The notes under the pieces: model-generated
What the model was told of the DNA's origin: nothing
Database searches by the model: none
The model's input: the letters and a program-made list of their open reading frames with translations, nothing else
Made by a program: the position numbers and the translations under genes
Source of the DNA: a virus
IMG/VR virus record: IMGVR_UViG_3300050821_002963
Location: 62,001 to 126,000 of that record
Direction: 5' to 3' (one strand)
DNA length: 64,000 bases
In this document: piece by piece, positions 40,626 to 46,414 of the stretch
How the letters are laid out: each line of letters begins with the position of its first letter
How positions within the stretch are numbered: position 1 is the first letter of the stretch

Positions 40626-41315
40626 ATGCGCCCAGATATGGGGCGGTTGATTATTGAGGATGGAAGAAGGGGAGACGGAGGGCCAAAGACCTGTTACGAT
40701 AAGATTCGGAGAGTGGGAGAAGACTACGAAAATCTCCCCAGCTTCGAATCCACGAGTCGCCACAGAAAACAGGACAGCAACTCACAAGGCGACAGGCTTA
40801 ACCCTTTGAAGAGGTATTTGGAATCACAAGTTGGTCGGCCTTGGTCGGAAGTATTTTCTGAAATCTGTGCGGTGAACGATAAGCGGACGATTCGCGGTTA
40901 TCATTTGCTAACGCACCTATTTCAGGATGTAATGGTGGATGGGGTTCAGCGCGGAGACATCGGCGGCTATCAGGATTTTAAAGTTGGACCGGACGGGGTT
41001 CTAAGGAAACACGATTGGCGGAAAACTCGTCGGTATAGCCGGCCTGAGAAGAAAAAGCAGCCGAAAGTTTTCAAGCTCGGTAATGGATGGGAGTATCAGA
41101 AGCTGGAAGGTCTCTGGTTTCGGGTTCACTATCGGACGGACGAAACGGTGATTCCAGGACACTTCACAGAACGGACTTTCAGCTACGGGAAGAAAGCGGA
41201 GTTGAAGTATCGGTATTGGATTAACACCCAGGTAAGAACAGATGTGGTCATGGATGTGAAAGTTTCTTGTGGCCAGAAGGACTTGAAAGAGATTAGAAAA
41301 CTTCTGGCTAAGTAA
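40626..41315 (+). CDS. Conserved phage-type protein, function unknown
   Basis: 229 residues; AAAGGAGTTTTGCC before ATG. The middle NPLKRYLESQVGRPWSEVFS followed by IRGYHLLTHLFQDVMVDGVQ is a recognisable conserved block of an uncharacterised family. A beta-rich part with KPKVFKLGNGWEYQKLEGLW follows. Highly basic. It lies between the UCA tRNA and Y RNA 3, so RNA binding is conceivable. Confidence 0.5.
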   Translation: MRPDMGRLIIEDGRRGDGGPKTCYDKIRRVGEDYENLPSFESTSRHRKQDSNSQGDRLNPLKRYLESQVGRPWSEVFSEICAVNDKRTIRGYHLLTHLFQDVMVDGVQRGDIGGYQDFKVGPDGVLRKHDWRKTRRYSRPEKKKQPKVFKLGNGWEYQKLEGLWFRVHYRTDETVIPGHFTERTFSYGKKAELKYRYWINTQVRTDVVMDVKVSCGQKDLKEIRKLLAK

Positions 41316-41321
41316 AGGTTA

Positions 41322-41462
41322 AGACGCGGGCCGGATGTGGTTGGTTATCGCAAACCAAAGATGTACTTGCGGGTAGCTCAGTTGGCAGAGCCCCCTACGT
41401 AGTAGGGTTGACGTGGGTTCGATTCCCACCCTAAACACCGACTGCGAGATTTGTCTGCGTCT
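41322..41462 (+). ncRNA. Y RNA 3 with tRNA-like body in normal order
   Basis: P1 AGACGC 41322-41327 / GCGTCT 41457-41462; GGGCCGGA from 41328; TTTGTCT 41450-41456; P2 GTTGGT / ACCGAC; TATC...GATG hairpin. It contains D-arm GCTCAGTTGGCAGAGC, hairpin CCCT-ACGTAGT-AGGG and T-arm GTGGG-TTCGATT-CCCAC in the usual tRNA order. The apparent acceptor strands (TTGCGGG and CCTAAAC) do not pair over seven bases, so it is not a plain tRNA; here the Y stem sits at the acceptor end. Confidence 0.65.
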
Positions 41463-41469
41463 AAGTTTT

Positions 41470-41543
41470 GCTCTCGTAACTCAGCGGATTAGAGTGTCAG
41501 CCTTCTAAGCTGAAAGTCGTGAGTTCGAATCTCACCGAGAGCA
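41470..41543 (+). tRNA. tRNA-Arg (UCU)
   Basis: GCTCTCG (41470-41476)/CGAGAGC (41536-41542), discriminator A and encoded CCA. Anticodon arm TCAGC-CTTCTAA-GCTGA, TCT at 34-36. T-arm GTGAG-TTCGAAT-CTCAC. Standard class I tRNA reading AGA/AGG, codons that are heavily used in this genome (many AGA codons in its genes). Confidence 0.95.
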
Positions 41544-41552
41544 CCAGCTGTA

Positions 41553-41604
41553 GTAAGGAGGGCCGGCGGTGTTGAAAGGACACGACAGCGACACCCTCCG
41601 TTAC
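41553..41604 (+). ncRNA. Stable hairpin, possible structured RNA or degenerate Y RNA
   Basis: GTAAGGAGGG (41553-41562) pairs with CCCTCC-G-TTAC (41594-41604), with further pairing GGTGT/ACACC inside. It contains GGGCCGGC, close to the Y-RNA core, but no TTTGTCT partner. Not followed by a T-run, so a terminator is unlikely. It lies between tRNA-Arg and the gene at 41636. Confidence 0.35.
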
Positions 41605-41635
41605 AAAGGCTGCTGGTAGTTGACGCAGAAGAACA

Positions 41636-41896
41636 ATGAAACTAACAAAAGGACCATTAGCGGGCTACAAAGTTGAGATGGCGGAGGGCGAAAAGACTCG
41701 GCAGTATCAGGAAGACGTGGATAAGCTGGTCAACCTGATGGGTTACGAGTGGGCGTTGGTCACGGACTTGAGTAGAATAGGCGACTTCTACACGGATGAG
41801 ACAGATGTGGAGATGCTGTCTCTCAAGTTGGGATTTCCGGTAACACGGAAAGACTATATGTGGGAAGTGGCCATGAGAACGAGGAAAAGTAATTAA
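41636..41896 (+). CDS. Small hypothetical protein
   Basis: 86 residues, preceded by a weak ribosome-binding site (CGCAGAAGAACA). LMGYEWALVTDLSRIGDFYT then LSLKLGFPVTRKDYMWEVA is a compact alpha/beta sequence. Lies between RNA genes. No family recognised. Confidence 0.5.
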   Translation: MKLTKGPLAGYKVEMAEGEKTRQYQEDVDKLVNLMGYEWALVTDLSRIGDFYTDETDVEMLSLKLGFPVTRKDYMWEVAMRTRKSN

Positions 41897-41903
41897 AAGT
41901 TTC

Positions 41904-42039
41904 TGCTGGGGCCGGACTGAATCGGTTATCACAGGTTCGAATCCTGTCTCTCAGCTCGAAAGAGTCTATGAGAGACAAGGCTACAGTCGGTGGCAACATC
42001 GAAGGGTAGCGTTTCCGATTCGAAGTATTTGTCTCAGCA
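41904..42039 (+). ncRNA. Y RNA 4 with T-arm and closed acceptor stem
   Basis: P1 TGCTG 41904-41908 / CAGCA 42035-42039; GGGCCGGA 41909-41916; P2 TGAATCGG 41918-41925 / CCGATTCG 42015-42022; TTATC 41926-41930; TTTGTCT 42028-42034. Directly after TTATC comes a T-arm (ACAGG-TTCGAAT-CCTGT), then CTCTCA (41948-41953) pairing TGAGAG (41969-41974) across a loop that holds CTC-GAAA-GAG. The following part that should be the D-arm is atypical. Confidence 0.8.
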
Positions 42040-42046
42040 TAAGAGA

Positions 42047-42257
42047 TTGCATAGGCCGGAGTTGTGCGTTACCTCAATACATAGAAGGTAGCCGGCTCTT
42101 AAGTTGGCTACACACTGGGTTCTGCCGGCAGTTATTCCGGTGGGCAGGGATAGCCTCCTGTAATTGGCTAGCAAGAGCCAACATCAAAAGTGGAAACCCT
42201 TGCGGTCGGCCTCTTATCGGAGACTGGCTTTTCGCACAGCAATATTTGTCTATGCAA
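42047..42257 (+). ncRNA. Y RNA 5, long form (211 nt) with unassigned insert
   Basis: P1 TTGCAT 42047-42052 / ATGCAA 42252-42257; AGGCCGGA 42053-42060; P2 TTGTGCG 42062-42068 / CGCACAG 42233-42239; TTACC...GGTAG hairpin in the place of TTATC...GATAA; TTTGTCT 42245-42251. About 140 nt of structured insert follows, including GTTGGCT/AGCCAAC long-range pairing and two D-arm-like hairpins (GTAGCC...GGCTAC and TAGCC...GGCTA). No T-loop recognised. Confidence 0.65.
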
Positions 42258-42267
42258 ATGAGTTGGG

Positions 42268-42348
42268 TGCCCATTAGGGTTAGCGTAGCCTGGTTTACGC
42301 GCTGGGACGCCAGAGACGTTGGTTCAAATCCAACACCCTGATGGGCAT
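42268..42348 (+). tRNA. tRNA-like element without an anticodon loop
   Basis: D-arm GCGTAGCCTGGTTTACGC and T-arm GTTGG-TTCAAAT-CCAAC (42318-42334) are canonical and the acceptor TTAGGGT (42274-42280)/ACCCTGA (42335-42341) pairs. TGCCCAT (42268-42274) with ATGGGCA (42341-42347) prolongs it to about 14 pairs. The anticodon arm is only CTGG-GACG-CCAG (12 bases instead of 17), so it cannot decode. No CCA. Pseudo-tRNA, decoy or processing element. Confidence 0.6.
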
Positions 42349-42359
42349 CCTTTAGTTTC

Positions 42360-42485
42360 AGAACGGGCCGGATGAGTTGGGTTATCTACCGAATAGATAC
42401 GTGGGTTCGAATCCCACCGCCGTGGTTCCAAGACGGCGTGGCAGAGTGGCTAATGCGCCCCAGCTTGGTTTCTTTTGTCCGTTCT
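42360..42485 (+). ncRNA. Y RNA 6 with circularly permuted tRNA-Ser-like body
   Basis: P1 AGAAC 42360-42364 / GTTCT 42481-42485; GGGCCGGA 42365-42372; P2 GAGTTGGG 42374-42381 / CCCAGCTT 42459-42466; TATC...GATA hairpin (42383-42399) as the variable arm; T-arm GTGGG-TTCGAAT-CCCAC (42401-42417); CGCCGT (42418-42423), loop GGTTCCAAG, ACGGCG (42433-42438); D-arm GCAGAGTGGCTAATGC. P2 occupies the place of the anticodon stem, so the RNA is a closed-acceptor cloverleaf, as in bacterial YrlA RNAs. Confidence 0.85.
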
Positions 42486-42494
42486 AAAAAGTTT

Positions 42495-42639
42495 GAGTGG
42501 GCCGGATGTGAATCGTTATCTTGTAATCTGCGGGTCGGTGGTTCGAATCCATCTAACGTGAATAAAGTAACGTTATAGCTCAGTTGGCAGAGCAGCAGAA
42601 CCCCGAAAGGGGATTTCGGTTCCAAATATATGTCCACTC
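42495..42639 (+). ncRNA. Y RNA 7 with circularly permuted tRNA-Thr-like body
   Basis: P1 GAGT 42495-42498 / ACTC 42636-42639; GGGCCGGA 42499-42506; P2 GAATCG 42510-42515 / CGGTTC 42617-42622; TTATC 42516-42520. Then TTGTAA, stem TCTGC (42527-42531), GGGTC, T-arm GGTGG-TTCGAAT-CCATC, TAACGT (42554-42559), 10-base loop, ACGTTA (42570-42575), TA, D-arm GCTCAGTTGGCAGAGC, A, stem GCAGA (42595-42599), CCCC-GAAA-GGGG. Re-ordered, it is a near-perfect tRNA-Thr with loop CTTGTAA (UGU). Confidence 0.87.
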
Positions 42640-42653
42640 TTAAGGAAAGGAAT

Positions 42654-42723
42654 CTGGCGGGCCGGTTAGCTACCGTTATCCTCAGGCGATAAAAATGGTG
42701 GCGATGTAGTTTATGTCTGCCAG
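42654..42723 (+). ncRNA. Y RNA 8 (minimal, hairpin loop CTCAGGC)
   Basis: P1 CTGGC 42654-42658 / GCCAG 42719-42723; GGGCCGG 42659-42665; P2 GCTACC 42669-42674 / GGTGGC 42697-42702; TTATC-CTCAGGC-GATAA (42676-42692), AAAT; TTATGTCT 42711-42718. The P2 bases differ from those of Y RNA 1 at several pairs while pairing is kept. The loop resembles that of tRNA-Leu(CAG). Confidence 0.85.
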
Positions 42724-42730
42724 GTAAATT

Positions 42731-42799
42731 TGGTTGGGGCCGGAGTGGGTTGATTATCCTGAAAAGATAAAAGTCGACCTACGTTATATGTCTAAGCCA
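42731..42799 (+). ncRNA. Y RNA 9 (minimal, hairpin loop CTGAAAA)
   Basis: P1 TGGTT 42731-42735 / AAGCCA 42794-42799; GGGCCGGA 42737-42744; P2 GTGGGTTGA 42745-42753 / TCGACCTAC 42774-42782 (nine pairs); TTATC-CTGAAAA-GATAA (42754-42770); TATGTCT 42787-42793. The loop is identical to the anticodon loop of tRNA-Phe(GAA). Confidence 0.85.
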
Positions 42800-42806
42800 T
42801 GAAGTT

Positions 42807-42896
42807 TCAGTGGGGCCGGAGCTGGTTGGTTATCCCATCAAATGAGAAGCGGACTACAATCCGCTTATTATCGACTAGCATTATTTGTCTCACTGA
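42807..42896 (+). ncRNA. Y RNA 10 with an extra anticodon-arm-like hairpin
   Basis: P1 TCAGTG 42807-42812 / CACTGA 42891-42896; GGGCCGGA 42813-42820; P2 GCTGGTTG 42821-42828 / CGACTAGC 42872-42879; TTATC 42830-42834; TTTGTCT 42884-42890. The TTATC hairpin is imperfect (partner GAGAA) and is followed by GCGGA-CTACAA-TCCGC (42849-42864), shaped like an anticodon arm with a 6-base loop. Its end is 28 bases before the rsr start codon. Confidence 0.82.
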
Positions 42897-42923
42897 TTAA
42901 AAAGAAAGAATGGAGAAAAGAAA

Positions 42924-44531
42924 ATGACGTCTTACTTGAACACAGCAGCAAAGAGAGCTGGAGTAGGGCCGGCGCAGTCGGAACCTTTGAATGAAAGACA
43001 AGTTCAGAACTCGGCTGGAGGTTATTCCTTCCCAGTCGATATGTGGGTGCAGTTGGACAGGTTCTTGATTCTCGGTACGGAAGGCGGGTCGTACTACGCC
43101 AGCGAGAAAAAGCTCACGGACAAGAACGTTAAGTCCATAAGGGACTGCATCAAGACAGACGGGTTGCGAACAGTAGCCCGCGTAGTTGAGATTTCGGATG
43201 CCGGTAGGGCACCAAAGAACGACCCGGCACTCTTCGTCTTGGCACTTTGCTCCAAGGCGGATGACCAGAAGACAAGAGCTGCGGCTCTGGATGCGCTACC
43301 AAAGGTGGCAAGAATTGGTACGCACCTTTTCCACTTCGCAGAGTTCAGAACTCAGCTCGGCGGTGGCTGGGGTAAGGGCATGAAGCGGGCCATCTCGAAC
43401 TGGTATCTGGATAGAAGTCCGATGTCCCTCCAGAACCAGTTGGTCAAGTACCAGTCGAGAGATGGCTGGAGCCATAAGGACCTGCTCAAGTTGGGGCATG
43501 TGAATCCTTCGGAAGTGGCACCGGAGAAGCGGGTGGCCTTGGCGTGGGCTGCGGATAAGGCCCCACTGGAATTGTCTCAAGTACCTTTGATTGAGGCGTT
43601 CGAACGGGCCAAGACTCTGAAAGAAAAGTCTCAGGAGAAAGAGCTCATTCAGTTGATTACCCAGTATGAATTGACGAGAGAGATGGTTCCGACAGAAGCT
43701 TTGAACTCTGCTGCTGTGTGGGAAGCTCTTTTGGTCAAGATGCCGATTACGGCTTTGATTCGTAACTTGGGGAACATGACCAAGAACGAATTGCTCAAGC
43801 CAATGTCGGATGCGTGCAAGACGGTGGTCAATAACCTTACCAGCAAGGAAGTTCTGAAAGCTGGTAGAGTGCATCCAATCCAGTTGCTTGTGGCACTGAG
43901 AACTTATGCGTCCGGGCACGGGATGAAGAGTCGTGGAGAAGGTTGGAAGCCTGTCTCAAAGGTGGTGGATGCTTTGGATGAGTCTTACTATCTGGCTTTC
44001 GCCAACGTCGAACCTACGGGCAAGAGATGGTACTTGGGCCTGGACGTTTCCGGTTCCATGTCTGGCGGAAGCATTGCTGGAAGTCCACTGACTCCCTGCG
44101 AAGGGGCAGCCGCGATGAGCATGGTTACGGCCAAGCTGGAAGAAGACTATGAAATCATGGCCTTCGACCAAGGCATCAGGAAGCTTCCTATCACGCCGAA
44201 GATGCGTTTGGACGATATCATGAAGCACACCAAAGACATCAACGGTGGCGGAACAGACTGTGCTTTGCCAATGATAGAAGCGGCGAAGAGAAAAATTCCG
44301 GTGGACATGTTTGTGGTCTACACGGATAGCGAGACGTGGGCTGGGCACATTCATCCGCCCAAGGCGTTGGAGCAGTATAGACAGAAGATGGGCATTCCAG
44401 CCAAGTTGGTAGTTTGTGGAATGCTCGGCAATAACTTTTCCATTGCAGACCCCAATGATGCGGGCATGTTGGACGTGGTAGGTTTTGATACCAACGTGCC
44501 CTTGTTGTTGGCGGACTTTGCAAAGAATTGA
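42924..44531 (+). CDS. rsr: Ro60/Rsr protein (TROVE plus vWA domains)
   Basis: 535 residues; AATGGAGAAAAGAAA before ATG. The N-terminus is a TROVE domain: QVQNSAGGYSFPVDMWVQLD, RFLILGTEGGSYYASEKKLT and DPALFVLALCSKADDQKTRA are its diagnostic blocks (HEAT-repeat ring). The C-terminal vWA domain has the MIDAS motif (WYLGLDVSGSMSGGS), then GGGTDCALPM and FVVYTDSETWAG. Ro60 proteins bind Y RNAs and misfolded RNAs, and in bacteria work with PNPase in RNA decay. Located directly after ten Y RNA genes. Length matches bacterial Rsr. Confidence 0.95.
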   Translation: MTSYLNTAAKRAGVGPAQSEPLNERQVQNSAGGYSFPVDMWVQLDRFLILGTEGGSYYASEKKLTDKNVKSIRDCIKTDGLRTVARVVEISDAGRAPKNDPALFVLALCSKADDQKTRAAALDALPKVARIGTHLFHFAEFRTQLGGGWGKGMKRAISNWYLDRSPMSLQNQLVKYQSRDGWSHKDLLKLGHVNPSEVAPEKRVALAWAADKAPLELSQVPLIEAFERAKTLKEKSQEKELIQLITQYELTREMVPTEALNSAAVWEALLVKMPITALIRNLGNMTKNELLKPMSDACKTVVNNLTSKEVLKAGRVHPIQLLVALRTYASGHGMKSRGEGWKPVSKVVDALDESYYLAFANVEPTGKRWYLGLDVSGSMSGGSIAGSPLTPCEGAAAMSMVTAKLEEDYEIMAFDQGIRKLPITPKMRLDDIMKHTKDINGGGTDCALPMIEAAKRKIPVDMFVVYTDSETWAGHIHPPKALEQYRQKMGIPAKLVVCGMLGNNFSIADPNDAGMLDVVGFDTNVPLLLADFAKN

Positions 44532-44538
44532 ATTCGGC

Positions 44539-44610
44539 ACCTGAGTAGCTCAGTGGTAGAGCAGCGGGCTCATAATCCGTTGGTCGATGGTTCGAATCCA
44601 TCCTCAGGTA
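44539..44610 (+). tRNA. tRNA-Met (CAU)
   Basis: ACCTGAG (44539-44545)/CTCAGGT (44603-44609), discriminator A, CCA encoded. Anticodon loop CTCATAA in GCGGG/TCCGT, T-arm GATGG-TTCGAAT-CCATC. It could be elongator Met or, if C34 is modified to lysidine, Ile; its body has no initiator mark (three G-C pairs in the anticodon stem are lacking). Confidence 0.92.
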
Positions 44611-44626
44611 CCAAAAAATTTCTGTT

Positions 44627-44698
44627 GTGACGGAAGCCAAACGGTGCGGCGGTTGCCTGTGGAGCAATCTCTAGTGGGTTCAACTCCCATCCGTCACC
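44627..44698 (+). tRNA. tRNA-His (GUG)
   Basis: GTGACGG (44627-44633)/CCGTCAC (44691-44697), discriminator C as in His tRNAs, then CCA. Anticodon arm GTTGC-CTGTGGA-GCAAT with GTG. T-arm GTGGG-TTCAACT-CCCAT. Confidence 0.92.
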
Positions 44699-44702
44699 CC
44701 AG

Positions 44703-44773
44703 CGGAGCGTAAGTGGACGGTCGACGGCGTGCTTTGGGAGCACGAGCATGGGGTTCAATTCCCTACGCTCCGA
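44703..44773 (+). tRNA. tRNA-Pro (UGG)
   Basis: CGGAGCG (44703-44709)/CGCTCCG (44766-44772), discriminator A, CCA. Anticodon arm CGTGC-TTTGGGA-GCACG with TGG, T-loop TTCAATT. One base separates it from the CCA of tRNA-His. Confidence 0.92.
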
Positions 44774-44780
44774 CCAAGTC

Positions 44781-45107
44781 GTGCACGGTGCTTAGGTATG
44801 CGCACTGAGACATACCCCTAGCGGGTGAAAGGCCCGCCCAAGCTTGGTTGAGAAAAGCTGACGTTCAGGTTGTGGCAGTTAGCCTGAGTACCTGCGACGA
44901 CTTCGTGGAGGACGTTACAGGGAAAAAACGTGCCATAGGAATGCGGAATGGAAACGTTCCGAAGTCGGTGATGCTAAAACGTGCGAGCGCCCATGTCAGA
45001 CTCAGAGATGAGTGAGGCTGAAGGTCTGGATAAAAGAACTTGACCTCGCTAATGGCCCAGACGCGGATAGCAAAGTCGACGGGGGTTGCGGCTGAACCTT
45101 CGACCAT
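44781..45107 (+). ncRNA. Candidate structured RNA, about 330 nt, family unknown
   Basis: No open frame, but many hairpins: GGTATG/CATACC (44795-44816) with a possible pseudoknot through GCAC, GCGGG/CCCGC (44821-44837), GGAATG-GAAA-CGTTCC (44945-44960), CAGAC.../GTCTG (44997-45028) holding CTCA-GAGA-TGAG, GTCGA/TCGAC (45075-45104) holding GGTT/AACC. It lies between tRNA-Pro and tRNA-Gln, like other large phage RNAs (GOLLD, ROOL), but I see none of their signatures, nor those of RNase P or tmRNA. Confidence 0.5.
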
Positions 45108-45117
45108 AATTTTCTAC

Positions 45118-45188
45118 TCGGTAGTGGGGTAATGGTAGCCCGACTGACTTTGGCTCAGTAGATATTGGTTCGAGTCCAGTCTACCGAG
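45118..45188 (+). tRNA. tRNA-Gln (UUG)
   Basis: TCGGTAG (45118-45124)/CTACCGA (45181-45187) with the U1-A72 pair typical of Gln, discriminator G, CCA. Anticodon arm ACTGA-CTTTGGC-TCAGT with TTG. Confidence 0.92.
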
Positions 45189-45195
45189 CCAATGT

Positions 45196-45268
45196 TCCCC
45201 GATGGTGCAACTGGTAGCATAGCGGGCTCTGAACTCGCAGATACTTGGTTCGAATCCAGTTCGGGGAA
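45196..45268 (+). tRNA. tRNA-Gln (CUG)
   Basis: TCCCCGA (45196-45202)/TCGGGGA (45261-45267), U1-A72, discriminator A, CCA. Anticodon arm GCGGG-CTCTGAA-CTCGC with CTG. A second Gln acceptor, complementing the UUG one. Confidence 0.9.
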
Positions 45269-45277
45269 CCAAAAGTT

Positions 45278-45370
45278 GAGTCGACGGTTTCACCGGCCGC
45301 TGGTAGTCTAGTAGAGAAGAGTACGAACAGCGGGTTATAACCGCCGAGAAGAGCGTGGAATATTCGGCTC
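45278..45370 (+). ncRNA. Candidate small structured RNA (tRNA-sized, no T-loop)
   Basis: GAGTCGA (45278-45284) can pair with TCGGCTC (45364-45370) over seven pairs. Inside are CGGT-TTC-ACCG, CCGCTG.../CAGCGG and GCGG-GTTATAA-CCGC, the last resembling an Ile(UAU) anticodon arm. D- and T-loop signatures are missing, so it is not called a tRNA. Confidence 0.35.
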
Positions 45371-45417
45371 TAATTTTAAGAACGAAGGGAGGTGTTTAGA
45401 AAGTCACTGGAGAGTTT

Positions 45418-46053
45418 ATGGAACTTGTCACAAGACGTAGTTTCCTCAAGCAGTCTTTTGTATTGGTGGCTCTTGCATCAGCTGGCAGATTCATGGCAGC
45501 TTGTGTTGGGGCGGCAGCACTTCCTTTCATCACGATGGGATTGAACCTGATTGGAACAATCCTTCCCACGATTCCAAGTATCATCGCAGCAATATCTTCT
45601 CTGACAGGTCATACCATTTCAGCAGCTTCTGTAGCTAAGCTAACGCAGGTGCTGTCTGGTGTGCAGGACTTGTTCTCTCAGGCTCAGTCTGCTCTGATTG
45701 CCTATCAGCAAAACGCCGACCCTACGCTCATAGCGAAGATTCAGGATTTGCTTGGTCAGGTTAAGACCAGAATGCAGGCAATCCTGACAGACGTGCAGAT
45801 TACGGATCAGGCCACAGTGGCGAAGATTCTTTCGATTGCTAATTCCTTTATCGACTTGGCAAACAACATTCTGGTGATTCTACCATCGGTAGCGAATGGG
45901 AAAGTACAAGCAAAGAGAGTATCAAAGGCGCAGTTGGCTCAGGTTTCTTCGAATGCGTGGGCGGCGAAATTCAATGCTGCGGTTAAGGTCAAGACAAGTA
46001 ATCCAGAAGTTGAGAAGGCGTTTGCAAACGTGGTGGCCGTACCGAAGAACTAA
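45418..46053 (+). CDS. Tat-exported protein with lipobox-like cysteine
   Basis: 211 residues; GGAGAGTTT before ATG. TRRSFLKQSFVLVALASAGR is a twin-arginine signal, followed by FMAAC, a possible lipidation site. A hydrophobic stretch (FITMGLNLIGTILPTIPSII) and helical repeats (VQDLFSQAQSALIAYQQNAD) follow. No enzymatic motif. Likely placed in the host envelope. Confidence 0.65.
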   Translation: MELVTRRSFLKQSFVLVALASAGRFMAACVGAAALPFITMGLNLIGTILPTIPSIIAAISSLTGHTISAASVAKLTQVLSGVQDLFSQAQSALIAYQQNADPTLIAKIQDLLGQVKTRMQAILTDVQITDQATVAKILSIANSFIDLANNILVILPSVANGKVQAKRVSKAQLAQVSSNAWAAKFNAAVKVKTSNPEVEKAFANVVAVPKN

Positions 46054-46054
46054 G

Positions 46055-46414
46055 ATGGCGGAACAAGATAACAGCTACCATGGTCTGAGACATCGGACCA
46101 TTATAGAGATGGCGAAAGAAGTAGGGACTGGGAAGCTGTCTGCGGAAGCAGCAGCACAAGGACACGATGCTTACTTTCCAGTCCCTGTAGCTGTGCAGAA
46201 CGAACAGGGTAAAACAGTTATACGTGGCCAGGCAAGAAAACCAGTGGTGAGTCAACGTGGTAAAATCTTTGTCTTTCTACCGACCAGAGAAAAGGTAACG
46301 ATACTGAGAACGAAGGTTGGTGAGGCTTACGACGGAACGGCTATCCACGAAGTCGCTACGAGGGAAGGAAAGAAATTCCTATCGTCTCAGAAACAGCTGA
46401 AGGAATCTGTATAA
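46055..46414 (+). CDS. Hypothetical protein
   Basis: 119 residues from ATG 46055, right after the previous stop. HGLRHRTIIEMAKEVGTGKL at the start, then a beta-rich core with GKIFVFLPTREKVTILRTKV. Stop overlaps the next ATG (TAATG). No family recognised. Confidence 0.5.
   Translation: MAEQDNSYHGLRHRTIIEMAKEVGTGKLSAEAAAQGHDAYFPVPVAVQNEQGKTVIRGQARKPVVSQRGKIFVFLPTREKVTILRTKVGEAYDGTAIHEVATREGKKFLSSQKQLKESV

Noticed and set aside
41365-41440. Ordinary tRNA-Tyr gene
   Set aside because: D- and T-arms look normal, but the acceptor strands do not pair and position 33 is not T; it is enclosed by the Y RNA stem instead.
39886-42896. Elements as self-cleaving ribozymes or group I permuted introns
   Set aside because: Hammerhead (CTGATGA/GAAA), HDV-like, twister and group I core signatures are not present; the Y RNA reading explains both conserved strands, TTATC and the adjacent rsr.
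39886-42896. CRISPR-like or simple direct-repeat array
   Set aside because: Repeats are short motifs inside structured RNAs of different length (69-211 nt); spacers are not uniform and no cas genes exist nearby.
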